Origin: Ehrlichia ruminantium str. Welgevonden
GTDB lineage: Bacteria; Pseudomonadota; Alphaproteobacteria; Rickettsiales; Anaplasmataceae
DNA: 64,000 nt
Assembly (NCBI RefSeq): GCF_000026005.1
Contig: NC_005295.2
Span: 496,001 to 560,000 of the forward strand
Reading direction: 5' to 3'
Shown here: piece by piece, positions 35,845 through 44,967 of the stretch
Layout: each line of letters opens with the position of its first letter
How positions within the stretch are numbered: position 1 is the first letter of the stretch
The notes under the pieces: model-generated
The model's database searches: none
Seen by the model: only the letters and a program-made list of their open reading frames with translations
Told to the model about the DNA's origin: nothing
Made by a program: the position numbers and the translations under genes

Positions 35845-35979
35845 ATGATTTTTCTAATTCTTGCATACATTATAAGTTTTAGCTTGTTACTTGGGTTAAG
35901 TACTTTTATAATTCTTGGTTATAGCAAAAGTAAAAAAGATTTAGAAGGTATAACTCACAAAGATGAAACGAAAATATAG
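35845..35979 (+). CDS. ccmD: Small membrane protein, CcmD-like (heme exporter protein D)
   Basis: A 44-residue frame with one N-terminal membrane span, starting [19 protein letters not shown], then a short basic cytoplasmic tail beginning [11 protein letters not shown]. The size, single span and placement directly before ccmE (its last 17 bp overlap the ccmE start) all match CcmD, which holds CcmE to the CcmABC heme exporter. Sequence conservation in CcmD is very low, so the call rests on shape and context. The start lies 12 bp after surE. Confidence 0.7.
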   Translation: MIFLILAYIISFSLLLGLSTFIILGYSKSKKDLEGITHKDETKI

Positions 35980-36367
35980 GAGGTTGTTTGTTGTTATTAT
36001 AACACTTAGTATTTTTGCTGGGTCAGTTGTTCTTGTATTGGGTAAATTAAAAAATAATGTGTCGTTTTTTTATACACCCACTGAGTTATTGTCAAGTAGC
36101 TTAATTAATAGACCTAATATTAGAATAGGTGGTATGGTAGTAAAAGGTACTGTACAAAAATATGATGATTCTATTGTTTTTCATATCACAGATTTAAAAA
36201 ATTATATTAAAGTAGTATATAAAGGAATATTGCCTCCTTTGTTTTCAGAGGGTAGTTGGATAGTAGCAAAAGGAAAAATGGTAAATGGTAAGTTTATTGC
36301 AAGTGAGATTTTAGCTAAGCATGATGAGAATTATATGCCTAATAAATATAAGACCAATGATTTGTAG
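35963..36367 (+). CDS. ccmE: Cytochrome c-type biogenesis protein CcmE (heme chaperone)
   Basis: CcmE binds heme covalently outside the inner membrane and passes it to apocytochrome c. The 134-residue protein begins with a short basic segment and a membrane anchor (residues 7-27, [19 protein letters not shown]), then the OB-like domain with [49 protein letters not shown] and [16 protein letters not shown]. The histidine of AKHDENYMP is the expected covalent heme site. It overlaps ccmD. Other ccm genes are not in the window, consistent with their dispersed arrangement in Rickettsiales. Confidence 0.95.
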   Translation: MKRKYRRLFVVIITLSIFAGSVVLVLGKLKNNVSFFYTPTELLSSSLINRPNIRIGGMVVKGTVQKYDDSIVFHITDLKNYIKVVYKGILPPLFSEGSWIVAKGKMVNGKFIASEILAKHDENYMPNKYKTNDL

Positions 36368-37282
36368 AAATGTTATTAATTGATCTATGAATTACTATTT
36401 TACAAGCTTTAGGATTTTGCATTTATGATTGTATATAAGAAAGTAGTAATATAACCTAATTTGAATATTTATTTGTAATGATCCAAATTATGATGAGTTA
36501 TTGATAATTATCATATTATGTGGATATTAATTTATGAAAATGTAGTGTTTATATAAAGTAAAAGTGATATTTTTTACATTAATGTAATTCTAATCTACTG
36601 TAGTTACAATGTTTATATTATTATGGATATATTGGTGATTATTATGCTTATTTCTGTGTATTGTGTTGAATGATATCACTATGTTTATGGTAGTGTTAAA
36701 CTTATGTAGCGATTATGTTGTTAATTAGTAAATAGGCATGCTATAAACATGTAATACAGATATCTAAGATTAATTAATATGATACTTGATATTGTGTACT
36801 CATCAATAAGTTACTTTTTTATATACCTGATTATTTTGATATTAGTTAATGCTTATAATAATTCTACCTTTATGATAAAAATTAAATAATAGTGGTATTA
36901 CAAGTTTTATGATGTTAAGCATGATAAATATAATACTTTATGTAGTGCTTGATAAAAGTATTATAGATTAATATTCAAAGCTATAAAATAATTAATTCTT
37001 TATGTTTAACTATGTATCTATGGAATTATTTATGTATTTCTTAGAGTAGCTTTTGGGGTTATTTTAGTTATTTTGAAAGTATAATGATTATATAGTATTG
37101 AAATTATGTTCTAAATAAAGAATGTATTTGTATAATATTATTTATGTATTATTGTAGTTATTGGTAGTGTGTATAATATAATTTTTAAATTAATTTTCAT
37201 TAACATAACACTGTTAAATAAAATTTGTACTACAATTGTGTTGTAATATAGACAAAAATATATAAATGTAGAACTACTTATA
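36368..37282. other. Gene-free interval between ccmE and nuoC
   Basis: Convergent 3' flanks. About 36945-37130 is the first copy of a diverged direct repeat whose partner is 38483-38668. Otherwise no element was recognised. Confidence 0.45.
36945..37130 (+). repeat. Diverged direct repeat, copy 1 (3' side of nuoC)
   Basis: Shares with 38483-38668 the ordered landmarks AAAAGTATTATRGATTAATA, TTAACTATGTATCTA, TTTAGTTATTT and ATAGTATTGAAATT. About a quarter of the bases differ, with small indels. Confidence 0.7.
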
Positions 37283-37858
37283 TTAGGGTTTGTGTTCTTT
37301 CCATGGAGATAGAAAATCAAATGAGCGAAAATCTTGTTGTAGGTTTACAGGTTCATATATTACTTCTTTTTTTGCTATGTCATATCGTACTTCTTTATAT
37401 CCACTTAAAGGAAAATCTTTAAGCATAGGGTGACCAGAAAATCCATAATCTGTTAAAATTCTTCTTAAGTCTGGATTGTTAGTAAATAATATCCCATACA
37501 TATCGAATGCTTCTCGTTCAAACCAACCTGCAGCATTAAAGATATTAGTAATGGATGTGATATTTTCATTTTCATGTAATGAAACCTTACAAAAGATTCT
37601 TATATTATTAGCTATACTTAATAATGAATAGATTATCTCAAATCTAGCTTCTCTATGTGGGTAATCAACTATAAAAATATCAATAAGAATTTGAAATTTA
37701 CATATTCTGTCGTTACATAGAAATAAAATATGATTATGAATATCTTGTGGTGTTGAGTAGAATTCTAATGTTGTACTATCTTGTGCAATGCATTTTACGT
37801 TTAAACATGTATTAATATGTGTCATAATCTCTTCAAGAGTATTATCTATATCTGACAT
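37283..37858 (-). CDS. nuoC: NADH-quinone oxidoreductase subunit C
   Basis: NuoC is a peripheral-arm subunit of complex I. The 191 residues carry the 30-kDa subunit signature: HENENITSITNIFNAAGWFE, then REAFDMYGILFTNNPDLRRI, LTDYGFSGHPMLKDFPLSGY and KEVRYDIAKKEVIYEPVNLQ. Length is normal. In most bacteria nuoA-B-C are contiguous; here nuoC starts 1.5 kb downstream of nuoB, and the gap contains an inverted copy (38161-38357) of codons 82-147 of nuoC itself. Recombination between the two would replace the C-terminal 45 residues. Confidence 0.96.
   Translation of the reverse strand: MSDIDNTLEEIMTHINTCLNVKCIAQDSTTLEFYSTPQDIHNHILFLCNDRICKFQILIDIFIVDYPHREARFEIIYSLLSIANNIRIFCKVSLHENENITSITNIFNAAGWFEREAFDMYGILFTNNPDLRRILTDYGFSGHPMLKDFPLSGYKEVRYDIAKKEVIYEPVNLQQDFRSFDFLSPWKEHKP
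37419..37615 (-). repeat. Inverted repeat, parent copy inside nuoC
   Basis: A 197-bp internal part of nuoC that is identical, but for one base, to the reverse complement of 38161-38357. The separation between arms is 545 bp. Confidence 0.95.
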
Positions 37859-38160
37859 TATATACCTATTTGATAGTTAAATTTATACAGATGTAAGTTT
37901 ACTATACCTTATTTTTCTAAATTAAGATATTACATAGTGTTTATATTTAATTATTTGATATGCCTTGTGTATTTTAGTAATCAATGTAATGGTCAAGATA
38001 TTATGATAGGATATCATTAAATCTACTACAACAAGAATAGTTTTGGATTGTGATTTAATTATGTATTTATTTTATAGAGCAGATAGTTATGAGTTATTTA
38101 TTGTATACCTATATATGGTTAATAATAATGTTTTAATTTAGATGATGTGTAGTCAAAATG

Positions 38161-38357
38161 ATAGCTAATAATATAAGAATCTTTTGTAAGGTTTCATTAC
38201 ATGAAAATGAAAATATCACATCCATTACTAATATCTTTAATGCTGCAGGTTGGTTTGAACGAGAAGCATTCGATATGTATGGGATATTATTTACTAACAA
38301 TCCAGACTTAAGAAGAATTTTAACAGATTATGGATTTTCTGGTCACTCTATGCTTAA
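38161..38357 (+). pseudogene. Inverted partial copy of nuoC
   Basis: The plus strand repeats codons 82-147 of nuoC with one difference in 197 bp (CCT to TCT, proline to serine in GHPML). An ATG two codons before the junction opens a frame of 100 codons (38158-38460): 67 nuoC-derived codons, then 33 unrelated ones beginning ALPIYKYCW. Neither end of NuoC is present, so it is not a functional subunit. The same sequence lies antisense to any transcript running from nuoB to nuoC. Confidence 0.92.
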
Positions 38358-38460
38358 TGCTTTACCTATTTACAAGTATTGTTGGATACTAGACTTATAT
38401 TTATATAGTTATTTTAAAATTTATTGTATTACGTGGTTGTATATTAGGGCTATATTTTAA

Positions 38461-39355
38461 TGTCTGTATTATATAAGATATTATGTTAGTAAAAGTATTA
38501 TGGATTAATATTCAAAACTATCAAAAAATTAATTTTATGTTAACTATGTATCTACAGAATTATTATGTGCTTGGTTTTAGAGTAGTTTGTGGAGCTGTTT
38601 AGTTATTTCAAAAGTATCATATTGTATAGTATTGAAATTGTGTTTTAGAAAAGAATGTTGTAATAGTACGTATTGTTTGAGAAGAGCTGTTATTTTGTAT
38701 GGTATGAATTCAATTTATATATAGTGAGAAATTTTATGTTGAATAGTATTATTACTTTAATACTTTATCTAGTATACATTTATAGAAATTACTGTAACAG
38801 GATTACATTTATGCATTACCAGAACTACTAGTTCGTTGATGTAATATCAATAGTTATTTTATTGCCTATATGGGTAATATTGTGAAGTATTTGTAGTTAA
38901 TTATGTCCATTATCTCAATCTTCTGATTTTATTATGAATATTTATGATCATTGTTTAAGAAGAATTACAGTAATTTTGTTACTAGGTAGTATTTTGAAGT
39001 AATTAATGATTATTATGACTTCAGTACTTTAGTTTTATGTGTATTTATTGTTTAATAGACATTGTATTATAGAATATTATTCATACAGTAAAGATTGAAA
39101 AATTTGTACTTTATTTATCTGTAGTCCAACTTTATACATTATATTTAATAGTAATGTATCTAAGTGGGTAGATTATTACTTATGGTAATCTGATTATACA
39201 ATAAGTTTTCTGGAAATAATCACTAATTGTTAAGTTGTTATATAGTGTTTTGATGATTAAATTTTAAGATTAGTAAACTTATGAAAAATTTTTATGATAT
39301 AGCTTTTTCTATTTAAAAAGGTATATGTTTAACTATTAATTAATAAGTACTTTTT
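38461..39355. other. Gene-free interval between the nuoC copy and nuoB
   Basis: Contains direct-repeat copy 2 (38483-38668). The remaining 690 bp downstream of nuoB are AT-rich and without recognisable content. Confidence 0.45.
38483..38668 (+). repeat. Diverged direct repeat, copy 2
   Basis: Partner of 36945-37130, in direct orientation, beginning about 125 bp beyond the inverted nuoC copy. It has diverged far more than that copy. Confidence 0.7.
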
Positions 39356-39874
39356 TTAAGTGGAAGTAGCAGTTCTATTGATTTTTTGTTGTAAACATAA
39401 TATTCCATATAATAGTGCTTCTGCTGTAGGTGGGCATCCTGGAACATAGATATCTACTGGTACAATGCGATCACATCCTCTTACTACTGAATATGAGTAG
39501 TGGTAATATCCTCCACCATTAGCACAACTTCCCATTGAGATGACATAGCGAGGTTCTGTCATTTGATCGTATACTTTACGTAATGCAGGTGCCATTTTGT
39601 TTGTTAGTGTTCCTGCAACAATCATGACATCTGCTTGTCTTGGACTTGCACGAAACATTATGCCATATCTATCTAAGTCATATTTGCTTGCTGCTGTGTG
39701 CATCATTTCCACTGCACAACATGCTAATCCAAATGTCATTGGCCATAAGGAATTTGATCTTGCCCAACTTGAAACATAGCTCATGAGATCTGAGAGTTTA
39801 GTAACCATGAACCCACGATGATTATAACTTTGCCAGAATTGATTATGTAAAACAGAATTATGCTTATTTATCAT
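39356..39874 (-). CDS. nuoB: NADH-quinone oxidoreductase subunit B
   Basis: NuoB carries iron-sulphur cluster N2, the last electron carrier before quinone. The 172-residue protein has the cluster ligands C52 and C53 in [11 protein letters not shown]117 in [12 protein letters not shown] and C147 in [12 protein letters not shown]. The quinone-site surroundings [18 protein letters not shown] and [12 protein letters not shown] are conserved. A leader of about 25 residues precedes the core, as in other alphaproteobacterial NuoB. It starts six bases after nuoA, so the two are co-transcribed. Confidence 0.97.
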   Translation of the reverse strand: MINKHNSVLHNQFWQSYNHRGFMVTKLSDLMSYVSSWARSNSLWPMTFGLACCAVEMMHTAASKYDLDRYGIMFRASPRQADVMIVAGTLTNKMAPALRKVYDQMTEPRYVISMGSCANGGGYYHYSYSVVRGCDRIVPVDIYVPGCPPTAEALLYGILCLQQKINRTATST

Positions 39875-39880
39875 ATAAAA

Positions 39881-40252
39881 TTACTCCCATTCTAATGCAC
39901 CTTTACTCCACTCATATATGAATCCTATGATTAATATTACTAAGAAAATCATCATAGACCAAAATCCACCTATACCTATATCTGAAAGACATATAGACCA
40001 TGGAAATAAAAATGCTATTTCAAGATCAAATATGATGAATAGTATTGCTACTAAGTAGAACCTAATATTGAAAATTTTTCTTGAATTACCAAGTGGTGAA
40101 AACCCACACTCATAAGATGAAAGCTTACTGGAATCTGGATTTCTTGATGCTAATAGCATTGGTAGTACAGAAAATAAAAATGATATGAACCCTGCTATTC
40201 CCAAGAAGATTAATATAGGTAGGTATTCAGTAATATTAAACATTTGTGTCAT
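39881..40252 (-). CDS. nuoA: NADH-quinone oxidoreductase subunit A
   Basis: NuoA is a three-span membrane subunit of complex I near the quinone site. From the chosen start it is 123 residues, the usual size, with spans around ILIFLGIAGFISFLFSVLP, FYLVAILFIIFDLEIAFLFP and MMIFLVILIIGFIYEW. Between spans 1 and 2 is the conserved loop SSYECGFSPLGNSR, and FDLEIAFLFPW is the family signature. The frame extends to a TTG at 40306, adding 18 atypical residues; the ATG at 40252 is preferred. Confidence 0.93.
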   Translation of the reverse strand: MTQMFNITEYLPILIFLGIAGFISFLFSVLPMLLASRNPDSSKLSSYECGFSPLGNSRKIFNIRFYLVAILFIIFDLEIAFLFPWSICLSDIGIGGFWSMMIFLVILIIGFIYEWSKGALEWE

Positions 40253-40880
40253 ATTATATACATTGGTAAATAATTCAATACTTATAGAGTTTCTACTATA
40301 TGTCAATTTATTAACATATATTACACACCTCTTACCATTAAATCATATCACTAATTGTAAGTGAAGTATAATACATAATTATTATAAAAACAGGAAATAA
40401 CATTTACTGTTAATTTTGTATGACATGTTGGAACAATTTACATTATTTAATTACCTATTTATGATAATGAGTATCACAACTATGTAACATAGTTGCAAAT
40501 ATATTAATATTATATATTAAATACGTAAAGATATTTTATATATTTTTTACTAGATGATTTTACCATGTTAATGTGTTATAACACGTGTATTCTATAGTTA
40601 AACTCTAGTTTTTAATAACATAACTTTAATGATATTTATTTTTTTAGTTAAAGAGAAATGATAAAAATGTTGTATTTTTTTGTTTACTATTTTTTAATAT
40701 TTTTCTCTGACTTGTGTCGGTTAATATACTATTACAGTAATTAATTCTATGTGTTGCCATGGGTTTTTACTAATACATGTTTAGACAATTATTTAATTAT
40801 TAAAAAATATTATGTTATTACAAACACTATCCTATGTCTTATATTGTATTTAAAATTGATTATAAAAGTTAATTTGTATT
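40253..40880. other. Interval between uvrA and nuoA
   Basis: Non-coding, AT-rich. It holds the nuoAB promoter region and the 3' flank of uvrA. No clear hairpin or promoter pair was seen. Confidence 0.4.
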
Positions 40881-43760
40881 TTATACTTGTAAGTATTGTT
40901 TTAAATATTGTCCAGTTATACTTTGAGGGTTTTCTATTATTTCCTGTGGAGTTCCAGTTGCTATAATTCTACCTCCTTCATCTCCTCCATTTGGGCCCAT
41001 ATCTATTATATATTCTGCTGTTTTTATTACATGTAAATTATGTTCAATTACTATTATTGTATTTCCTAAATCACAGAGTGTATGTAAAACATATAGTAAG
41101 TTATTTATATCTGCAAGATGTAATCCTGTAGTTGGTTCATCTAATATGTATAGGGTTTTACCTGTAGCTCGTTTTGATAATTCTCTAGATAACTTTATTC
41201 GTTGTGCTTCACCTCCTGATAACGTATTAGATGTCTGGCCAATTTTTATATAACCCATTCCTATGCTACGTAAAGAATCTAGTTTCTCTTTAATTAATGG
41301 TAAGTCTATGAAAAATTCGTATGCTTGATCAACTGTCATGTTTAATACATCAGCTATTGATTTTCCTTTATATGTTATTTCTAGTGTTTCTTTGTTATAA
41401 CGTTTACCTTTGCATTGTTCGCATTTTACATGTACATCAGGTAAGAAATGCATTTCTATTTTTATTTGTCCGTCACCTTTACATGTTTCACATCTTCCTC
41501 CTTTTGAGTTAAAAGAAAATCTGCTTATATTATATCCTCTTGTTTTAGATAGTGGTAATCCAGCAAACCATGATCTGATATAGGTAAATAATCCTATGTA
41601 AGTTGCAGGGTTTGATAAAGGAGTTCTTCCAATAGGTGATTGATCTATTAGAAGTATTTTATCTATATGTTCTAACCCTGATATAGATGTACATTTATTG
41701 TGTATCCAGTTTATGTTATTTAGTTTATTAATAGCATATTTATATAAAGTATTATTTATTAAACTAGATTTTCCGCTACCTGAAACTCCAGTAATACATG
41801 TTAGAGCATTCAGAGGAATCTGTGCATCAATATTGCGTAAGTTGTTTTCTCGTGCTCCAGTGATTTTAATCCATTGATCGAAAGTTTTATTTTTTTTGAA
41901 ATATGGTATTACTTTTTTTTTACTTAGATATTGTCCGGTGATGCTATTGGTATTGTTGAGTATATCTTTTAGTGTTCCACTTGCTATTACATGTCCTCCA
42001 TTTTGTCCTGCTCCTGGGCCCATGTCTATTATATAGTCTGCATTTTCCATTGTTTCTTCATCATGTTCGACAACGATTACTGTATTCTCCAGATCGCGTA
42101 GTTTTTTTAAAGTACTAATTAACAATGCATTGTCTTTTTGATGAAGGCCGATTGATGGTTCATCTAATACATAAATTATTCCTGTGAGTCCTGATCCAAT
42201 TTGTGATGCTAGTTTTATTCTTTGACCTTCTCCGCCGGATAATGTTCCTGACTCACGGCTAAGTGTTAAATAACCTAGTCCAACATTTTTGAGAAATGTT
42301 AATCTTCTAATTATTTCATCGAGTAATTTTTGTGAAATATCTCTTTGTTGACCAGTAAGTTGGGATAATAAGGCTTGACACCATGATATTGCTTCTACTA
42401 CAGATAGTTTTGTAATTTCTCCTATATGTTTATTATTGATTTTTACTGATAAGGCTTCAGGTCGCAATCTAAAACCTTGGCATGTACTACATGTGTTTAT
42501 AGATAAATATTGTTCAGCTATCCTTTCAGTTATTATATCTTTTTTATTATTTAATATGTTTATTATGCCCTCAAATTGTCTGTTCTGAGAATATTTATAT
42601 TCTTCGTTGTGATAAGATATAGGTATTGGTACTCCATTGGTACCAAATAAAATAATATCTTGTATATTATTGTTAAGTTCTTTCCATGGTTGTGTTATAT
42701 CAAAGTTATAATATTTTGCTAAGGATAGAATGATATTTGCATAATGATAGCTAAAATTAGAATTAATTTTATGGTGAAGGATTTGTAAATTAATTGGGCC
42801 AATGGGGTGTATAGCTCCTTCTAATATTGATAAATTGTCGTTGGTTATAATAAGATTTTTATCGATACTGTAAGTTTTTCCTGTTCCTTCGCAGCTTTTG
42901 CATGAGCCATATGAAGTATTAAACGAAAATAATCTTGGTTCTATTTCTTCGATGTTAAAATCTGTTTCAGGACATGAAAAATTTTCTGAAAAAGTTAGTA
43001 TTTGATTTTGATGATATTTTTGATTGTTATAGCTTTCTGGTAAATTTAGTATTTCTACATGAATTATACCATTTCCTATTTTTAATGCTGTTGTTATGCT
43101 ATCAGCTATACTATTGAGAGAGCTTTCTGATAGTATTGCTTTTTCTATAATAACACAGATATTATGTTTTTTATTTCTATCTAATTTAGGTATATTATTA
43201 ATGTCGTGTATAGTACCGTTGATCTTTAGGTATTGATAATTTTGTTTTTTTATTTCTAGGATTTCTTTTTGATGTTCTCCTTTTTTGTTTCTGATTAATG
43301 CTCCTAAAATTAGAATTTCTGTGCCTAGTGGTAATTTTAATACTTGATCTATTATTTGATGTGTAGATTGTTTTGTTATTGGTAATCCAGTACTAGGAGA
43401 ATGTGGGATACCTATCTTAGAGTACATCAACCTTAAATAGTCATAAATTTCTGTAGCAGTTGATACAGTTGATCGTGAATTTTTTGATAAAGGTCTTTGG
43501 GTAAGTGCAATTGCTGGTGAAAGTCCTGTTATTGATTCAACATCTGGTTTTGTACATGAATCAAGAAACTGACGAGCATAAGATGATAGATTTTCTACAT
43601 ATCTACGTTGTCCTTCAGCATATATTGTATCGAATGCTAAACTTGATTTTCCAGATCCACTGACTCCAGTTATTACAATTAGTTTATTTTTAGGTATATC
43701 TATACAAATATTACGAAGATTGTGTTCTTTAGCATTACGTATACTAATAAAATTAGCCAT
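40881..43760 (-). CDS. uvrA: Excinuclease ABC subunit A
   Basis: UvrA recognises damaged DNA and loads UvrB in nucleotide excision repair. The 959 residues contain two ABC ATPase modules: Walker A GVSGSGKSSLAF near residue 33 and GVSGSGKSSLINN near 650, signatures TLSGGEGQRIKLA and TLSGGEAQRIKLS, and Walker B VLDEPSIGLH and ILDEPTTGLH. Zinc-binding cysteines appear as CKSCEGTG with CSTCQGFR, and CETCKGDG with CEQCKGKR. Full length. It lies between nuoA and nusB with gaps of 200 bp or more on each side, so it is probably its own unit. Confidence 0.98.
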   Translation of the reverse strand: MANFISIRNAKEHNLRNICIDIPKNKLIVITGVSGSGKSSLAFDTIYAEGQRRYVENLSSYARQFLDSCTKPDVESITGLSPAIALTQRPLSKNSRSTVSTATEIYDYLRLMYSKIGIPHSPSTGLPITKQSTHQIIDQVLKLPLGTEILILGALIRNKKGEHQKEILEIKKQNYQYLKINGTIHDINNIPKLDRNKKHNICVIIEKAILSESSLNSIADSITTALKIGNGIIHVEILNLPESYNNQKYHQNQILTFSENFSCPETDFNIEEIEPRLFSFNTSYGSCKSCEGTGKTYSIDKNLIITNDNLSILEGAIHPIGPINLQILHHKINSNFSYHYANIILSLAKYYNFDITQPWKELNNNIQDIILFGTNGVPIPISYHNEEYKYSQNRQFEGIINILNNKKDIITERIAEQYLSINTCSTCQGFRLRPEALSVKINNKHIGEITKLSVVEAISWCQALLSQLTGQQRDISQKLLDEIIRRLTFLKNVGLGYLTLSRESGTLSGGEGQRIKLASQIGSGLTGIIYVLDEPSIGLHQKDNALLISTLKKLRDLENTVIVVEHDEETMENADYIIDMGPGAGQNGGHVIASGTLKDILNNTNSITGQYLSKKKVIPYFKKNKTFDQWIKITGARENNLRNIDAQIPLNALTCITGVSGSGKSSLINNTLYKYAINKLNNINWIHNKCTSISGLEHIDKILLIDQSPIGRTPLSNPATYIGLFTYIRSWFAGLPLSKTRGYNISRFSFNSKGGRCETCKGDGQIKIEMHFLPDVHVKCEQCKGKRYNKETLEITYKGKSIADVLNMTVDQAYEFFIDLPLIKEKLDSLRSIGMGYIKIGQTSNTLSGGEAQRIKLSRELSKRATGKTLYILDEPTTGLHLADINNLLYVLHTLCDLGNTIIVIEHNLHVIKTAEYIIDMGPNGGDEGGRIIATGTPQEIIENPQSITGQYLKQYLQV

Positions 43761-43969
43761 ATTTTACATTACCATCATGACTGTCAGATTAAAATTAAAG
43801 ATATTATAATATATGAAGAATGGTAATTGTTCATCTAAATTTTTATATAAAAGAAGACATATTTTTATTATATACTTAATTTACCTTTAATGTTTATATT
43901 TTTAATAAAATATTCTATTCATAATGCACATGTGCCAGCATTTTTTTATTATTATAATAAAAAATGATA

Positions 43970-44494
43970 TTAACTATTGTTAAGTATAGTATGACTTTCT
44001 GACTTTTCAATCGGAAAGTTTATAACATCACTATTCAAAGGACATTCTATTAGTTTTGCTTGATTTAATATAGCGTTAATAAAATTTACTTCTGTTCTTT
44101 CTAATATCTGACTTGCTATATTAACATACTCATTTATAATAATAATTTTATCTGTTTTAGAACACATTAGCTCACAGATTGCTGTTTTAATAATAGATAA
44201 ACTAATTAAATTTATACGGTCTATTGACCATTTTTCATTTAAAAACCCCGCAATATTTGAGTTGATATTATTAAATGCTATTAGCATTGTACTGATTATT
44301 TTAAGCAATAACTGATCATCTATATACATTAGATTTAATACTTCTTTCATTTCATATAAGTAGTCAATTAAATTATCAAGATCATTTATAGTATAATTGT
44401 TAAATGTCATTGCATAGGTACCTTGTACAGCAAGAAACCTTGTTGTTGTTTTTTTTGACTGCCAAAGTGATTGATAGTGTATGTTATCTTTCAT
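43970..44494 (-). CDS. nusB: Transcription antitermination protein NusB
   Basis: NusB, with NusE, binds boxA RNA and supports rRNA antitermination. The 174-residue product has the NusB core: RFLAVQGTYAM near the start, then KWSIDRINLISLSIIKTAI, INEYVNIASQ and FINAILNQ, matching the usual helices. A 15-residue N-terminal extension and a polar C-terminal tail are slightly longer than E. coli NusB (139). It follows ribH after four bases, the common ribH-nusB pair, and ends the yidC-ribH-nusB operon. Confidence 0.93.
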   Translation of the reverse strand: MKDNIHYQSLWQSKKTTTRFLAVQGTYAMTFNNYTINDLDNLIDYLYEMKEVLNLMYIDDQLLLKIISTMLIAFNNINSNIAGFLNEKWSIDRINLISLSIIKTAICELMCSKTDKIIIINEYVNIASQILERTEVNFINAILNQAKLIECPLNSDVINFPIEKSESHTILNNS

Positions 44495-44498
44495 AATT

Positions 44499-44948
44499 TT
44501 AGCGTACGAATTTTTTATGTAATGTGACCATAGCTAATGCTGCTTTAGCAGCTTTTCCCCCGACATTTTTTTTATTCATATCTGCTCTTGCTAATGCTAG
44601 TTCTTTAGTTTCAGCTGTAATTACTCCAAAGCCCATAGGAACAGCATGATTGGTAGCAATTTCACTAAGAGATAAAGTTACTCCTTTAGAAACATAATAA
44701 TAATGATCAGTTTCTCCTTTTATTACACAACCTAAGGCAACATAGCCATCATAATGATACTTGTCACTTAGTATTGCAAATGTTATAGCTGCTGGTATTT
44801 CAAAAGATCCTGGTACATATACTACATCATATTCTACAGGTTCTGTATGTTCTTGAAATACGGCAACTGCTGCGTTTAACATAAGTTCTGTAATTTCAGG
44901 ATAGAATTGTGATACTACAACTAGCATTTTTATTTTATTGTTAGGCAT
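44499..44948 (-). CDS. ribH: 6,7-dimethyl-8-ribityllumazine synthase
   Basis: Joins the ribityl-uracil and the four-carbon phosphate in the penultimate step of riboflavin synthesis. The 149 residues show [11 protein letters not shown] near the start, [32 protein letters not shown] with the catalytic histidine, and [19 protein letters not shown], all typical. [16 protein letters not shown] forms the closing helix. Its neighbours are yidC (19 bp upstream) and nusB (4 bp downstream). Confidence 0.97.
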   Translation of the reverse strand: MPNNKIKMLVVVSQFYPEITELMLNAAVAVFQEHTEPVEYDVVYVPGSFEIPAAITFAILSDKYHYDGYVALGCVIKGETDHYYYVSKGVTLSLSEIATNHAVPMGFGVITAETKELALARADMNKKNVGGKAAKAALAMVTLHKKFVR

Positions 44949-44967
44949 ATTAACTCTTTTTTAGTTA

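Noticed and set aside
40253-40306. TTG-initiated extension of nuoA
   Set aside because: The ATG at 40252 gives the usual 123-residue protein; the extension is atypical and polar.
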